From assembly GCF_013184775.1 (NCBI RefSeq), contig NZ_JAATVV010000011.1, positions 124,001 through 188,000 of the forward strand: a DNA stretch of 64,000 nucleotides, read 5' to 3'. A program made the position numbers and the translations under genes. The notes below the pieces were generated by a model. That model was not told where the DNA came from. It saw only the letters and a list, made by a program, of their open reading frames with translations, and searched no databases. This document shows, one piece after another, positions 34,501 to 40,571 of this stretch (positions within the stretch are counted from its first letter, which is position 1; each line of letters opens with the position of its first letter). This DNA comes from Martelella sp. HB161492. Its GTDB lineage: Bacteria; Pseudomonadota; Alphaproteobacteria; Rhizobiales; Rhizobiaceae.

Positions 34501-36594
34501 CCCTGTCAGCGTCACCGCTCCACCATCGCCACCATCGCCGCCGGAACCGCCGACAGCAATGGCTGCAGCGCCAAATCCGCCTGCGGCAACGCTGACCGCG
34601 CCGCCGCCATTGCCACCGCCGCCGCCAACGGACTGGACAAAGACGCCGGTTGCCCGGTCACCGGCGGTGGTGATCTTTGAAGGCTGGGCCGGATCCGTAT
34701 CCGACAGCACAAGATCGACCGCGCCACCATCGCCGCCACCGCCGCCCGTGCCGCCAACGGCAACCCCGACAAAGGCGCCGAGTGCGCCGGACGACCCGCC
34801 GTTGCCGCCGCCGCCGCCGATCGACTGGGCAAGAATGCCGATCGCATCGGCCTTCTTTGTGGTGATGATGCCATCATTGGTGACACTGACCGTCGCGCCA
34901 TTGCCGCCGCCAGCGCCATCGCCGCCAACCGCAACCATGCCGGCGGTTGACCCGCCATCGCCGCCGCCGCCACCGATCGACTGGGCCACAATGCCGCGGG
35001 CGCCAACGCCTTCCGTGACGATCTGCCCCTGATTGACGACCGAAACGGCAGCGCCGTCACCGCCTTTGCTGCCAGTACCACCGATGCTGACCAGGCCGAA
35101 CGCATTGGCGCCCTGACCGCCGGAACCACCGATCGACTGGGCCATGATCCCGTCAGAGAGATCGCCGAGCGTGAGAATTGTGCCAGTCGAACCATTGGTC
35201 ACGCTGACTGTGCCGCCGGAGCCGCCATTGGACCCGACGCCGCCAAGCGAGAGTGCGATCAGGCCTCCGGCTGCACCGCCGGACCCGCCGCCGCCGCCGA
35301 TCGACTGGGCGAAGATGCCGCGCGAGGCATAGCCGGTGGTCTCGATCGCGCCGCCATTGACGACGGACACCGCCCCACCATTGCCGCCATTATCGCCGCT
35401 GCCAATCAGGGAAATCAGCAGATTGCCGCTGACGCCGGCAGATCCGCCGGAACCGCCGATCGATTGCGCGAAAATGCCATTCGCGAATTCGCCAGTCGTG
35501 AGAATTGAGGCGCCGTCAAACGTGTTGACATCAACCGACCCGCCGCTCCCGCCAAAACCACCGCTGCCAGCCGTGCCGACAAAGCCGAACTGGTCGCCGC
35601 CTCTGCCACCATTATTGCTGACGCTGAGCGCATAAATGCCATGCGCACTTTCGCCGCTGGTCGCAATCGTTCCATATTGGTTGACGGTTACATCGCCGCC
35701 ATCCGCCGAGTGGCCGCCCGTGCCGCCGCCAGGCGCGGCAAAACCGCTGCCGCCATTGCCCGCTTCACCGCTGCGGCTATAGGCAAAGATGCCGTAATTA
35801 TCGGTTCCGCTGGTCACGATTCTGCTGGTGGATTCCTGGGTCGCGGTCACGTCGCCGCCTGCGCCGCCATCTCCGCCGTCTCGGCCACTGAAGAAACTGG
35901 CGAAGGAATTGCCGCCATTGCCGCCATTGCCGCCAACACTGCCGATTTCCCAGCCAATGTTCGATGTCGCGTTGACATCGGTGCTGAGCGTTTCGGTGAC
36001 CGCCGGCCCATCATCACCATTACCGCCTGAACGCGGCGGTACGAACAGTGCACCATTGCGCCCCTTGCTGCCGTTCTGTCCGGTATAGACCTGGCGCACG
36101 CCGTCCGCGCCATTGGCAATATCCGGCGGGGTGACGGAACCGGGCGTATCGGAGCCGCTGAAGGAGGCTTCGAAATCAACGGTCAGCTGGCCTATGGCGA
36201 AATCTGCAAGCCCTGTCGCGCCCGTGGCCGAAACGGAAGCCGTGCCAGCGGAGATCGATACAACCGTGAATTCAACGGGGGGCGTGTCCGAATTAAAAAA
36301 GCTCTCGCCGACCGTCTTGACCAGAAACGTATAGCCGTCGTCCGTCTGGACAAAAGCGGTGTCGCCGGCCGTCGGCGTGCCAGCCGGATCCACCAAAAGC
36401 GCTGTTACGGTCGTCGACAGGCCGGTGACAGGATTATTGACAGTTTCGCCAACCACAGATGTCGCCGACGGATCCGGATCAACAGCGAATGCGGCGGTCG
36501 GAAAGCCCGAGACCGCCACTGTCGTGCCCAATGCGATGAACGACGCAAAAAAAGCACGCAGAATTACCTTGAGCAACCTGTCTGTCGCAGTCAT
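22597..36594 (-). CDS. Giant glycine-rich-repeat autotransporter (type V secretion, beta-helix adhesin-like)
   Basis: 4665 aa from the ATG at 36594 (SD GGGGGG 6 nt upstream), giving a signal peptide of ~37 residues ending PTAAFA; an in-frame ATG at 36615 is a second candidate. The passenger consists of about 56 repeats (counted by eye) of roughly 65 residues. Each closes with a G-[IVLA]-x-[AV]-QS-[IVL]-GGGGGNGG motif and carries an internal GSGAVSVGxGGxGGxGGDGG block. The composition suggests a long parallel beta-helix/beta-roll fibre. The last ~270 residues are an autotransporter beta-barrel (GFYTGVRVPITDNELYLGFGG...GMVNLGFRF, terminal Phe). Two non-repeat charged segments interrupt the passenger at about 28700-28900 and 27850-28020. 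No protease motif or RGD was seen. It is probably a surface adhesin or biofilm fibre several hundred nanometres long if fully stacked; the function is unproven. It is convergent with the EamA gene and monocistronic. Confidence 0.92.
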   Translation of the reverse strand: MTATDRLLKVILRAFFASFIALGTTVAVSGFPTAAFAVDPDPSATSVVGETVNNPVTGLSTTVTALLVDPAGTPTAGDTAFVQTDDGYTFLVKTVGESFFNSDTPPVEFTVVSISAGTASVSATGATGLADFAIGQLTVDFEASFSGSDTPGSVTPPDIANGADGVRQVYTGQNGSKGRNGALFVPPRSGGNGDDGPAVTETLSTDVNATSNIGWEIGSVGGNGGNGGNSFASFFSGRDGGDGGAGGDVTATQESTSRIVTSGTDNYGIFAYSRSGEAGNGGSGFAAPGGGTGGHSADGGDVTVNQYGTIATSGESAHGIYALSVSNNGGRGGDQFGFVGTAGSGGFGGSGGSVDVNTFDGASILTTGEFANGIFAQSIGGSGGSAGVSGNLLISLIGSGDNGGNGGAVSVVNGGAIETTGYASRGIFAQSIGGGGGSGGAAGGLIALSLGGVGSNGGSGGTVSVTNGSTGTILTLGDLSDGIMAQSIGGSGGQGANAFGLVSIGGTGSKGGDGAAVSVVNQGQIVTEGVGARGIVAQSIGGGGGDGGSTAGMVAVGGDGAGGGNGATVSVTNDGIITTKKADAIGILAQSIGGGGGNGGSSGALGAFVGVAVGGTGGGGGDGGAVDLVLSDTDPAQPSKITTAGDRATGVFVQSVGGGGGNGGGAVSVAAGGFGAAAIAVGGSGGDGGDGGAVTLTGSGDVSIQTGGADADALLMQSIGGGGGNGGYAVSAAVSAGLASGSLSVSVGGSGGSGGDGGTVVAGTLDGSGNLVAPGFSGSVLTTGARSSGLVFQSIGGGGGNGGLAVAASGSASLLLSGNISVGIGGAGSGGGDGGGVSVYTDADITTRGDSSTALLAQSIGGGGGNGGGSVAAGIALGGAGAASINVGVGGSGGIAGDGGAVTLIAEGTLIRTTGQFSSGVVAQSIGGGGGNGGYSVTAGAAGGGVGAGAVNVGVGGSAAGGGDGGTVDATVDVAVLTENDDSEAVLIQSVGGGGGDGGFSVTAGGAIAGTGSGTVTVGLGGTGGAGGDGGDVSADIGGDVLTKGDRSAGVVIQSLGGGGGNGGFSVAGSVAGSGVGSGSVSVGIGGDGSSGGNGGTVDATLSGSVTTEGKDATAILAQSVGGGGGNGGFDVSAAIAGAGTGSGAVSIGLGGSGGVGADGGNVTLTSSGNVQTSDDRSAGIVVQSLGGGGGNGGFNVSGSLSGAGTGAGSVSVGLGGDGAGGGNGGTVIATSNGTILTTGFASSAFVAQSVGGGGGNGGFDVSSSVALAGTGAGSVSVGLGGSGAGGGDGGAVTAKTTANIETRGDGSTGILAQSVGGGGGNGGFNVAPTIAAAGTGSGAVSVGLGGSGAGGGDGGTVNLTVENDVLTGGDDSAAVVAQSIGGGGGNGSFNVSVAGAGAGTGSGAIGVGIGGTGGTGGIGGAVISTVTGNLTTTGVNAAGLLVQSLGGGGGNGGMNVSAAIAVAGTGSAGASVGIGGAGGDGGNAGTATSVLTGDVTTTDDGSGAIVVQSLGGGGGNGGINVSATVTAAGTGSGGVSVGIGGSGGGGGDAAAADSTVTGDVTTLGDNAGGVLVQSAGGGGGNGGVDIAAALNLSGTGGGALSVGIGGSGGDGGNGGTATSRMTGDLVTLGDDSVAMTVQSLGGGGGNGALSISGALSAAGTGSGAVSVGIGGSGGAGGDAAAASASLAGDINTTGDRSGGLLVQSLGGGGGNGGMNISGTVSLAGTGSGAVSVGIGGTGGSGGDADTATGIMTGDIVTLGTDSAGFTVQSLGGGGGNGGLNVAAGLSIASNGSGAATLGIGGFGGDGGNSAAAAGTLTGDVITLGDRSGAVLVQSLAGGGGNGGISVSGAVSLSSQNSGAVGLGVGGFGGGGGDAGTATGTVTGDVLTAGADSTGFTVQSIGGGGGNGGLNVAAGLSIASNGSGAATLGIGGFGGDGGNSAAAAGTLTGDVITLGDRSGAVLVQSLAGGGGNGGIDVSGAVSLSSQNSGAVGLGVGGFGGGGGDAGTATGTVTGDVTTDGDDSAGVLVQSVGGGGGNGGLNVSGAVAISGNGTGTAAIGIGGFGGDGGTGGDVVSSYSGSAMTSGNRSSALVAQSLGGGGGNGGVNIAGSVSIAPDFAGAVGIGIGGFGGDGGASGSVFQTVVGSVVTSGAASTGILTQSLAGGGGNGALNVSGGLSISRQSSGAVSLGVGGFGGTAADAGLLTASDVSGTVLTLDDDSVAILTQSIGGGGGNGGANIAAALDLSQNNGGAASLGLGGFGGGGGDGGAVTSTVVVSADGSVTTVGDNSTAVLAQSVGGGGGTGGLNAAAAVSLTGKSGAAVALGVGGFGGDGGDGGAVTLDVTGTINTLGDGSDGLFAQSLGGGGGVGGTNISGSLSLTKPSGSDTIFSVAVGVGGFGGGGGDSGAVDVSYSGNLTALPRTLNGDGSTTLNESGSASGIVAQSIGGGGGDGGLNVSGGVAVSSKPGAGQSDSSKSYGVLIGVGGFGGTGGNAGTVNVDVADGSTIIAHGADASGILAQSIGGGGGDGGLNVSGGLVSDTSLIVGVGGMGGNAGTADDVSVTAHADIAVTTDPDDIAEPSEASVESKLRDVVGDTIVDTIKAQADTFGFKDLLVDLGLFESDETLPDTQGSAGVLAQSIGGGGGNGGLNVSGGIAINKDGKVPSITFGVGGFGGAGNVAGNVAVDQQGTIAVEGSFKHGILAQSIGGGGGNGALNVTGQVNFESSNNSGGATDLSIVAGLGGYGGDGADAGDVSVISSGDISTDGYSARGILAQSIGGGGGTGGINVSAVGTKDSSPIAIGIGGSGGSGGDAGSVAIARGTAAASAGTIVTDGIGSHGIEASSIGGGGGDAGINAILGVSKTTGSGSDSGSAADRKETVNDGVDSSVVSQITEKIDTADAATDPADSTSAKTTKSVLIAVGGSAGNAGNGGTVNVTHFGDVLTQADSSIGVFAQSIGGGGGNAAFNGGMIYEAGDASNQQGFGLAIGGGTGDGGTGGNVTIDNTGNVQTEGDGSHGIFAQSIGGGGGNVGYDMATVNGDDGQIGITIGRVGGTGGSAGDVALSSNGSVVTAGDNANGLFAQSIGNGGGNSSSSSFSVTSAKSSTTDENGDASETPSNSVSVSVGREGGQGGSAGAVTINAAGLVATSGDDSNAIFAQSVGGGGGTAGGVSSSEGEGTSLAINIGADGGTGGTSGIVTVTSAAQLLTTGDRSIGILAQSLGGAGGTASYLKAGKSTLTNLTDFKNGTDTGTTITISVGGSGGDGMTSDDVSVANSGSITTLGDSSHGIFAQSVGGGGGAGSAVDNTIINAGGAISSTATVSLGGDGGTGAQSGDVSVSNAAAIATTGDKAAGIFAQAVGGGGGDGGLVRSRVAGSSAENATRDAVLIGGSGGTGGVGGAVDVQNLAGSSILTTGDESFGIFAQSVGGGGGSGSSVESAILGSGSGRSNDLYGLQLGIGGSGGTGGTGSAVNVENDGTIITVGDGAHAIIAQSIGGGGGNGGSSMTGSASFSSGSEDNPTLALNIGGAGGSGNASGLVTVENSGAIAVFGDDAYGILAQSVGGGGGNGGMAVALSLTDLQAQARSESFDKITVGGAGGDGADSADVTVDNSGTILVSGANSYGIFAQSVGGGGGNAGLSISTPANMAADYTISTLIGARLGTDGTAGLVTINNTGAIIVTGEGSQAMLAQSINGGGGNVETFLDFTTSADGTSSDASADPDVSVVNEIALGGNDVDGNSGVDVSQNQVGDLSTTGGRSSGMIAQSIGGGGGTSVTTVATGATGSVSLSVLLGAIDTDNASGGNVDVVRNGNLVTLGDLSTGALTQSIGGGGGLAIVTAGTGAAGSGERSASVTLGADPSFSNNGGDIALTLTGSVTTSGDYASAQTIQSIGAGGGSTYLTGLDQATITLGASDGSTGNGGAITLVNTGDTGTTGTLSNGFVLQSIGGGGGFVTTDLDAADIDLVLSSDNGGDGGDISFTNTGAIVVTGSGSVGVLAQSLGGGGGVVDTLYRGSAGGDGSGGDVTLDLSGNILATGEGGIGVFAQSQGGSGTGNITVQLDGVISGGTGATDSVAAIVLDGGSSNSLSLSASSLLVSGNGQIINGGSGSDQVTLAGSAVGNIDLGGGTNGMTVLQGGSFYAQDTVNLGADGLLQIDGNLYLGGTATLSGTTLGAATTASDFSVSQNVGQTTQLTGSLRLSSTASYTADVFFRQDAAAGGDSDLIRVSGDATLDGTIIPVLNQLDRLAALTLIDAGGTVADNGATVVGTAVMSYTIGVTNSADGGTLTLVPHAEFRMPEMNRNQTLTAAHVNRVLAGAGSVDMGPVFALIANLPTEADVVSAVDNLGSEDYAATQADALYAGYRFAQSLTDCGFDNMAFRLGDSRACYWLSGTTNTLKGYGSDEYRSYRSKSNGFYTGVRVPITDNELYLGFGGAYESFDMTSGDRFYADGTRGMGGVSLTKYQGPFEVFGVLSGETALYDTTRQINIAGTLPGGAAVYGGTAHASQRVGQANLRLGTAYRVQPFGDGIYLEPGLHFDASYLHSGDASETGSSFGLELKDTDQWVVSATPSFEMGVDTIVSEGLRMQAYLRGGVSFANRDNLAINATFAGANASDGVFQNYSQIGRVTGQLDVGLTFASAASGAKLTFSYQGQWSDQTSSNAGMVNLGFRF
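30541..31320 (-). repeat. Two tandem 390-bp copies inside the autotransporter gene
   Basis: 30553-30920 and 30943-31310 align at a 390-bp offset with only scattered substitutions. For example the block around GCCAGCCAGAGACTGAACCA recurs at 30691 and 31081, and AATACTGAGGCCGGCTGCAA at 30841 and 31231. 390 bp equals two 65-residue protein repeats, so the copy adds exactly two passenger units in frame. Elsewhere in the gene neighbouring repeats are much more diverged. Confidence 0.88.
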
Positions 36595-37175
36595 ATCCGC
36601 CCCCCGGCCGATCATGTTGATCTCTTGCGCCGCCCTAGAAAATCCGTTTGTCAACACGGCTCTCCGGAACAGGACGGCGTCGATGCTCCACCTGAAAATC
36701 CCGGCAGGCCGCATCGATCAGTCTCAATGCTGCGTGCCAGTTGACGACTGACAAGTCGTTTATCAGCAAAAAGCAATATTACGAACTAATCAACCAGAAA
36801 TTTTACAAATATAGATAGGTATTGATTCAGCGGTCGCATTCTGGATTGCAGGAGCGCGCGATATTCGCAAAAAAAGCAAACTACGTCAGTTATTTAACCT
36901 GAATGCTGAACCATCCCTCCGCCTGGGGATAAACGCGCAGCAGCACAACGGCCCCGTGTTGGGCCATCGAGCCAATGCACAGCTTCATCGCAGGAGTTGC
37001 TGAAAGGTGGAAAGCGTGACTGGTCGAATCGAAGCCACGTCGCCGGACAGACGATGCGGAATTGCCAATTGCGATGAGATATGCGGCGGCGTGTGCAATG
37101 CACGTCAGCTGCACGGCGGAAGCGGCGAGCCAAGGCGCTCGGCCATATCCTGTTCGCGGATCACAACAGGATCAC
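36595..37175. promoter_or_regulatory. Autotransporter upstream region; no gene seen
   Basis: This 580-bp gap is AT-rich from about 36750 to 36900 (several A/T runs), unlike its surroundings, and should hold the autotransporter promoter on the minus strand. From 36900 to 37175 the composition returns to GC-rich. Short frames there (for example one of 74 codons ending at 36890) show no recognisable domain, so I do not call a gene. Confidence 0.4.
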
Positions 37176-37523
37176 TCAGACCTTCGCAGGAAGCCGCCGT
37201 CTGAGAGCTTCGATCTGACGGGCAGCCTGGAGATCGCCCCCCTGCTCGGCGACAACCTGCCCCTTCAGGAAAACATCCCGCGCCAGAACCAGTTCACCCT
37301 TTCGATCATATGCCTTGCCGAGCGCGACATAGACTGCGGCATTGGCCGGATCGAGCTGAAGCGCATGGCGCAGATGCTGAATGGCACCGTCGAAATTCTC
37401 TTCGGAAAACAAGATCCTGCCGAGCGTCAGCCGTCCAAGCGGATTGTCTCGCCCGGAAGCGATCTGCGCTTCGAGGGCCTGACGGATGCCAGCTGGCACA
37501 CAGCTCGTTCGTTCAGTAGTCAA
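37176..37523 (-). CDS. Small TPR-repeat protein
   Basis: 115 aa from a TTG at 37523 preceded by GAGAG; an in-frame GTG at 37499 is an alternative. Residues ~28-62 (PLGRLTLGRILFSEENFDGAIQHLRHALQLDPANA) and ~62-96 (AVYVALGKAYDRKGELVLARDVFLKGQVVAEQGGD) are two tetratricopeptide repeats with the expected G-A-Y-P spacing. The protein ends with a basic QIEALRRRLPAKV helix. There is no signal peptide or membrane segment, so it is probably cytoplasmic and engaged in protein-protein contact. It stands between the autotransporter and the MetE-like gene, with 263 bp upstream in which I see no gene. The partner is unknown. Confidence 0.7.
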   Translation of the reverse strand: MTTERTSCVPAGIRQALEAQIASGRDNPLGRLTLGRILFSEENFDGAIQHLRHALQLDPANAAVYVALGKAYDRKGELVLARDVFLKGQVVAEQGGDLQAARQIEALRRRLPAKV

Positions 37524-37786
37524 TATGCTCTCGGCTCCGGAAAATATCGGTTCTAGAAAGGTGGTCGCTGCAACATTTCAAGCCATACCCTGACAAGACA
37601 ATACGGTCAATTTCTGCGTCCACCCGACCGCCGCACCGCCAAAAGAAGCGCCGGTTTCGCGGCCACGGGAGCAGACAGAGCGGTCGACATAACGCGCCGT
37701 TCTCCTGCCGGAAAGGACCACCATGCGCGAATGGCAGCAGGACCGGCCGCATATGGCAGCCGATCCATGTCATCTTGCCGATGGGC

Positions 37787-38926
37787 TCAGCCCCAGATCC
37801 GGCGCGCAAGCGCCTTCACTAGCTGCAGCTTGGCAGCCTGATCGGCCGGGGTCAGCGGATTTCCCTCCCAGGTCGAGGCAAAACCGCATTGCGGCGAAAC
37901 GCGGAGCTGTTCCCTGGGGAAGACGCGCGCCGCCTCTTCCACCCGCGCTTCCAGTTCATCCAGCTTTTCCAGCCCCGGCAGCTTGGTCGAGATCAGCCCG
38001 AGGATGACGCCCTTGTCGTCGGGAATATCGCGGAGCGGTTCGAAACTGCCCGAACGGTGATCATCATATTCCAGCGAGAAGAGATCGTAATTCCTGGTAC
38101 CGGCAAAGACCGCACGCGAAATGGTTTCGTAGCCGCCCTTGGCAAAGAAGCTGCCCGCATTGTTGCCTCTGCAGATATGCAGGCATTTGGTGATCCCGGA
38201 AACACCGGCAACGGCCTCATCCAGAGCCGCCACCCCGTCGGCCAGCAGCCGCGTTGTATCGAGACCGTTGCGGCTGCGGACCCGTTCGCGCACATCCGGG
38301 TCGATCAGGATCGCCAGTTCCGGCGCGTCGATCTGCACATAGGTGCAGCCAAGCGCCGCCAGTTCCGCGACCTCTTCGCGGATCAGCCGGGCAACATCCG
38401 CAAACATCTCAAAAATGTCCGCATAGGCATCACCGGACTGTTTCGGCGAATAGAAGGACCAGGCCATCAGCGGGCTCGGCAGCGTGATCTTCACCGGCCG
38501 ATCGGTTGCAGCGCGCAGGAAGGCAAATTCCTCGACACTCAGCGCCCGCGATCTGGCCAGTTTTTCGGTGACAACAGGCAGCTTGACCGCGTGGACAGAG
38601 GTTCCGTCATCCCGCTTGCGCGGAGACGCGCAGCAATCATCGGCCGGCTGCCACTCGATACCATCGAAATCGTGGCTGTCGGTGAAATCGATACCGCTCA
38701 GAGCATCGGTCAGATAGCCGAAAAAGGTGGTGCGGCGCTGCTCGCCATCCGTCAGGACATCAACACCGGCTTCTTCCTGGATGGCGAGTGCCTCGCGAAC
38801 AGCCCTGTCTTCGATCCGCTTGAATTCAGCGTGATCGATCTCGCCCGCCTGCCACTGGCTGCGAGCCTTTTTAAGCCAGTCAGGCCTGAGTAGAGATCCG
38901 ACGACTTCGGCGCGTATAACGGTCAT
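37787..38926 (-). CDS. Core-MetE-like cobalamin-independent methionine synthase family protein
   Basis: 379 aa from the ATG at 38926, chosen for its AGGGACGG ribosome-binding site; the open frame upstream runs back to the riboswitch and lacks family similarity. The sequence is a single MetE C-terminal-type TIM barrel: EVVGSLLRP near the start, DVLTDGEQRR, KITLPSPLMAW, YVQIDAPELAI, and the zinc-binding residues in CLHICRGN (His-x-Cys) and SPQCGFAST (Cys). It lacks the N-terminal barrel of full MetE, so it belongs with 'core-MetE' proteins, some of which are folate-independent methionine synthases. A cobalamin riboswitch lies ~200 nt upstream on the same strand, implying repression when B12 is sufficient and supporting a role in B12-independent methionine formation. 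The methyl donor is unknown. Confidence 0.85.
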   Translation of the reverse strand: MTVIRAEVVGSLLRPDWLKKARSQWQAGEIDHAEFKRIEDRAVREALAIQEEAGVDVLTDGEQRRTTFFGYLTDALSGIDFTDSHDFDGIEWQPADDCCASPRKRDDGTSVHAVKLPVVTEKLARSRALSVEEFAFLRAATDRPVKITLPSPLMAWSFYSPKQSGDAYADIFEMFADVARLIREEVAELAALGCTYVQIDAPELAILIDPDVRERVRSRNGLDTTRLLADGVAALDEAVAGVSGITKCLHICRGNNAGSFFAKGGYETISRAVFAGTRNYDLFSLEYDDHRSGSFEPLRDIPDDKGVILGLISTKLPGLEKLDELEARVEEAARVFPREQLRVSPQCGFASTWEGNPLTPADQAAKLQLVKALARRIWG

Positions 38927-39130
38927 ATTCCGTCCCTTATCCTGTTTCAGGCAGTGCGCCGGAAGAGCAAGCCCCCGTTTTCGCGCCAAGGATGGAAGAA
39001 CGCCGCCGTATACCGGCACGCAGCGCAGATGCGCCTGCTCAACTCCTGAGCTGGTGCCAATGCGCCGAGCCGGGCCCTGAAACCCGCCGCCTTCAACCCT
39101 CCGGGACACCCCGCCCATCAAAGTTTATCT

Positions 39131-39330
39131 GGCCGGGGCAGGTCTCCTGGCTCACGAGTCAACACCGCTGTCGCCTTCCCGGAACATTCCAGTGGCTGGA
39201 TGACAGCGGCTCGTCGTTCACAGTTGCGGGGGCAGCTCCGGATCACGGACAAACGACCGCTACCGAATTCCCTCTTAGCCCGACCGCAGCAAAGCAGCCG
39301 GGAACCTCGACGGTCGCACTCTGCCCCAGC
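39131..39330 (-). promoter_or_regulatory. Cobalamin (B12) riboswitch controlling the MetE-like gene
   Basis: On the minus strand the conserved elements appear in order: GCTAAGAGGGAATTCGG, then GGAGCTGCCCCCGCAACTGTGA (the B12-box core, plus-strand 39218-39239), GCCACTGG (39189-39196), GGGAAGGCG, and GACTCGTGAGCCAGGAGACC. The closing P1 stem GGGGCAG/CTGCCCC pairs 39321-39327 with 39135-39141. The ~200-nt leader to the start at 38926 is the expression platform; I could not identify its switching hairpin with certainty. Confidence 0.93.
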
Positions 39331-39388
39331 AGCAGTGGTGAGTCAACAAGACATAAAGAATTCGTTATATCTTTATATCATTATGCGA

Positions 39389-40294
39389 CTACCAGTCATT
39401 GACGAACTGGCGCAACCGCGGAACGACGAAATCCAGAAAGGCCTGAACACGTTGCGGCATATGGGCACCACCGAGATAGAGGGCATTGATTTCCTCCCTG
39501 TCGCTTTCGATCACATCCCCAAGCACCTCGACAAGACGGCCGCTCTTCAGATCGTCACGCATGTGAAAGTCGGCAATACGGGCAAGACCGACACCGGCGA
39601 CAGCCAGGCGCCGCACCGTCTCGCCATTATTGGCCAGCAGCGTGCCATGGGCGGGAAGCTCGATCGTCCGGCCGTTTTCCCGGATCGGCCAGACCGGCTT
39701 GGAGCGACGGAAGTTGAAGCCAAGGCAATTGTGCCGGGAGAGTTCCTCGATGGTCCGGGGCGTGCCGAAACGCTCCAGATAAGCGGGTGCGGCGACGATC
39801 ATCCGGCGCGCAGCCCCGATATGGCGCGCCATCATGCCCGAATCGGGCAGCCGCCCGATCCTGAAGGCGACATCAGTGCGGTCGAGATAGAGATCGACGA
39901 TCTCATCAGAAAGCGACAGATCGACCGCAATATTCGGATAGGCCTGCCAGAAGCCCGGCAGCAGCGGTTCAAGCGCCACCGTTCCGAGCCCGACCGAGGC
40001 ATTGACCCGCACCGTGCCGCCGGTATTGGCGGCGCCGCGCGCCAGCGTCGTTTCCAGCGCCGCCATCTCATCCAGCAGCGCACGGCTGCGCTCATAATAC
40101 AGCTCGCCCTCCGCAGTCAGAGACAGACGCCGGGTGGAGCGGTCAATGAGACGAACGCCCATACGTTTCTCGGTACGCGCAATCAGCTTGCTGATCGTGG
40201 ATGGCGTCATCAGCATTTGCCGCGCTGCTTCCGAGAAGCTTCCGGCCTCCACCACCCGGCGGAACACCTCCATCTCACCCGCTCGATTATCCAT
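39389..40294 (-). CDS. LysR-family transcriptional regulator
   Basis: 301 aa from the ATG at 40294 (SD GGTGAGG upstream). The N-terminal HTH reads EMEVFRRVVEAGSFSEAARQMLMTPSTISKLIARTEKRMGVRLIDRSTRRLSLTAEGELYY, again of the CrgA-like subgroup. The effector domain follows with GTVRVNASVGLGTVALEPLLPGF, DLSLSDEIVDLYLDRTDVAFRIG and VAGVGLARIADFHMRDDLKSGRLVEVL. It is divergent from the MFS transporter, whose expression it likely controls. Its end lies ~60 bp from the 5' end of the convergently oriented B12 riboswitch. Confidence 0.9.
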   Translation of the reverse strand: MDNRAGEMEVFRRVVEAGSFSEAARQMLMTPSTISKLIARTEKRMGVRLIDRSTRRLSLTAEGELYYERSRALLDEMAALETTLARGAANTGGTVRVNASVGLGTVALEPLLPGFWQAYPNIAVDLSLSDEIVDLYLDRTDVAFRIGRLPDSGMMARHIGAARRMIVAAPAYLERFGTPRTIEELSRHNCLGFNFRRSKPVWPIRENGRTIELPAHGTLLANNGETVRRLAVAGVGLARIADFHMRDDLKSGRLVEVLGDVIESDREEINALYLGGAHMPQRVQAFLDFVVPRLRQFVNDW

Positions 40295-40463
40295 GCCAAC
40301 CTCACCCGGTTTGTGAATTATCTTCACAGATTATGTGCCCGGCTGGCTGATTATCAAGCCGCCTCACCTATCCTATCTTCGTATTCGTGAATGGAAACGA
40401 CAGGTTTTCCACCCTGTCCCATTCAGAACAGCTGTTATAAGTCTTCGCGAAATCCATATCGGC

Positions 40464-40518
40464 ATCGCGGGTGCAACCTTGGAAAACACTCTCCCGTTTT
40501 CCGCATTGCACCCGCGAT
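40464..40518. repeat. Long nested inverted repeat between lysR and MFS
   Basis: The outer arms ATCGCGGGTGCAA (40464-40476) and TTGCACCCGCGAT (40506-40518) are perfectly complementary over 13 bp. Inside, GGAAAAC (40481-40487) and GTTTTCC (40496-40502) pair over 7 bp around an 8-nt loop. The hairpin lies 53 bp upstream of the MFS start. Its function is not known; there is no T-tract good enough to call a terminator. Confidence 0.75.
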
Positions 40519-40571
40519 CGCTTTTCATCGCAAATGCCACGATCCCGCGTGGCCAACCTTGGATCAAGATC

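Noticed and set aside
24440-35635. Long plus-strand open frames rich in PPPPP within 24-36 kb
   Set aside because: They are antisense to the glycine-rich autotransporter repeats (Gly codons read as Pro/Ala on the other strand) and have no start signals or domains of their own.
22597-36594. Regular repeats that could suggest a CRISPR array or satellite DNA
   Set aside because: The repeat unit is about 195 bp, always a multiple of three, and keeps one long minus-strand frame with a signal peptide and barrel; there are no short identical repeats with unique spacers.
36890-37114. 74-codon minus-strand frame upstream of the autotransporter
   Set aside because: No recognisable domain, no ribosome-binding site, and several competing overlapping frames.
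38927-39121. N-terminal extension of the MetE-like gene back to 39121
   Set aside because: It would lie in the riboswitch leader, shows no family similarity, and a much better ribosome-binding site stands before the ATG at 38926.
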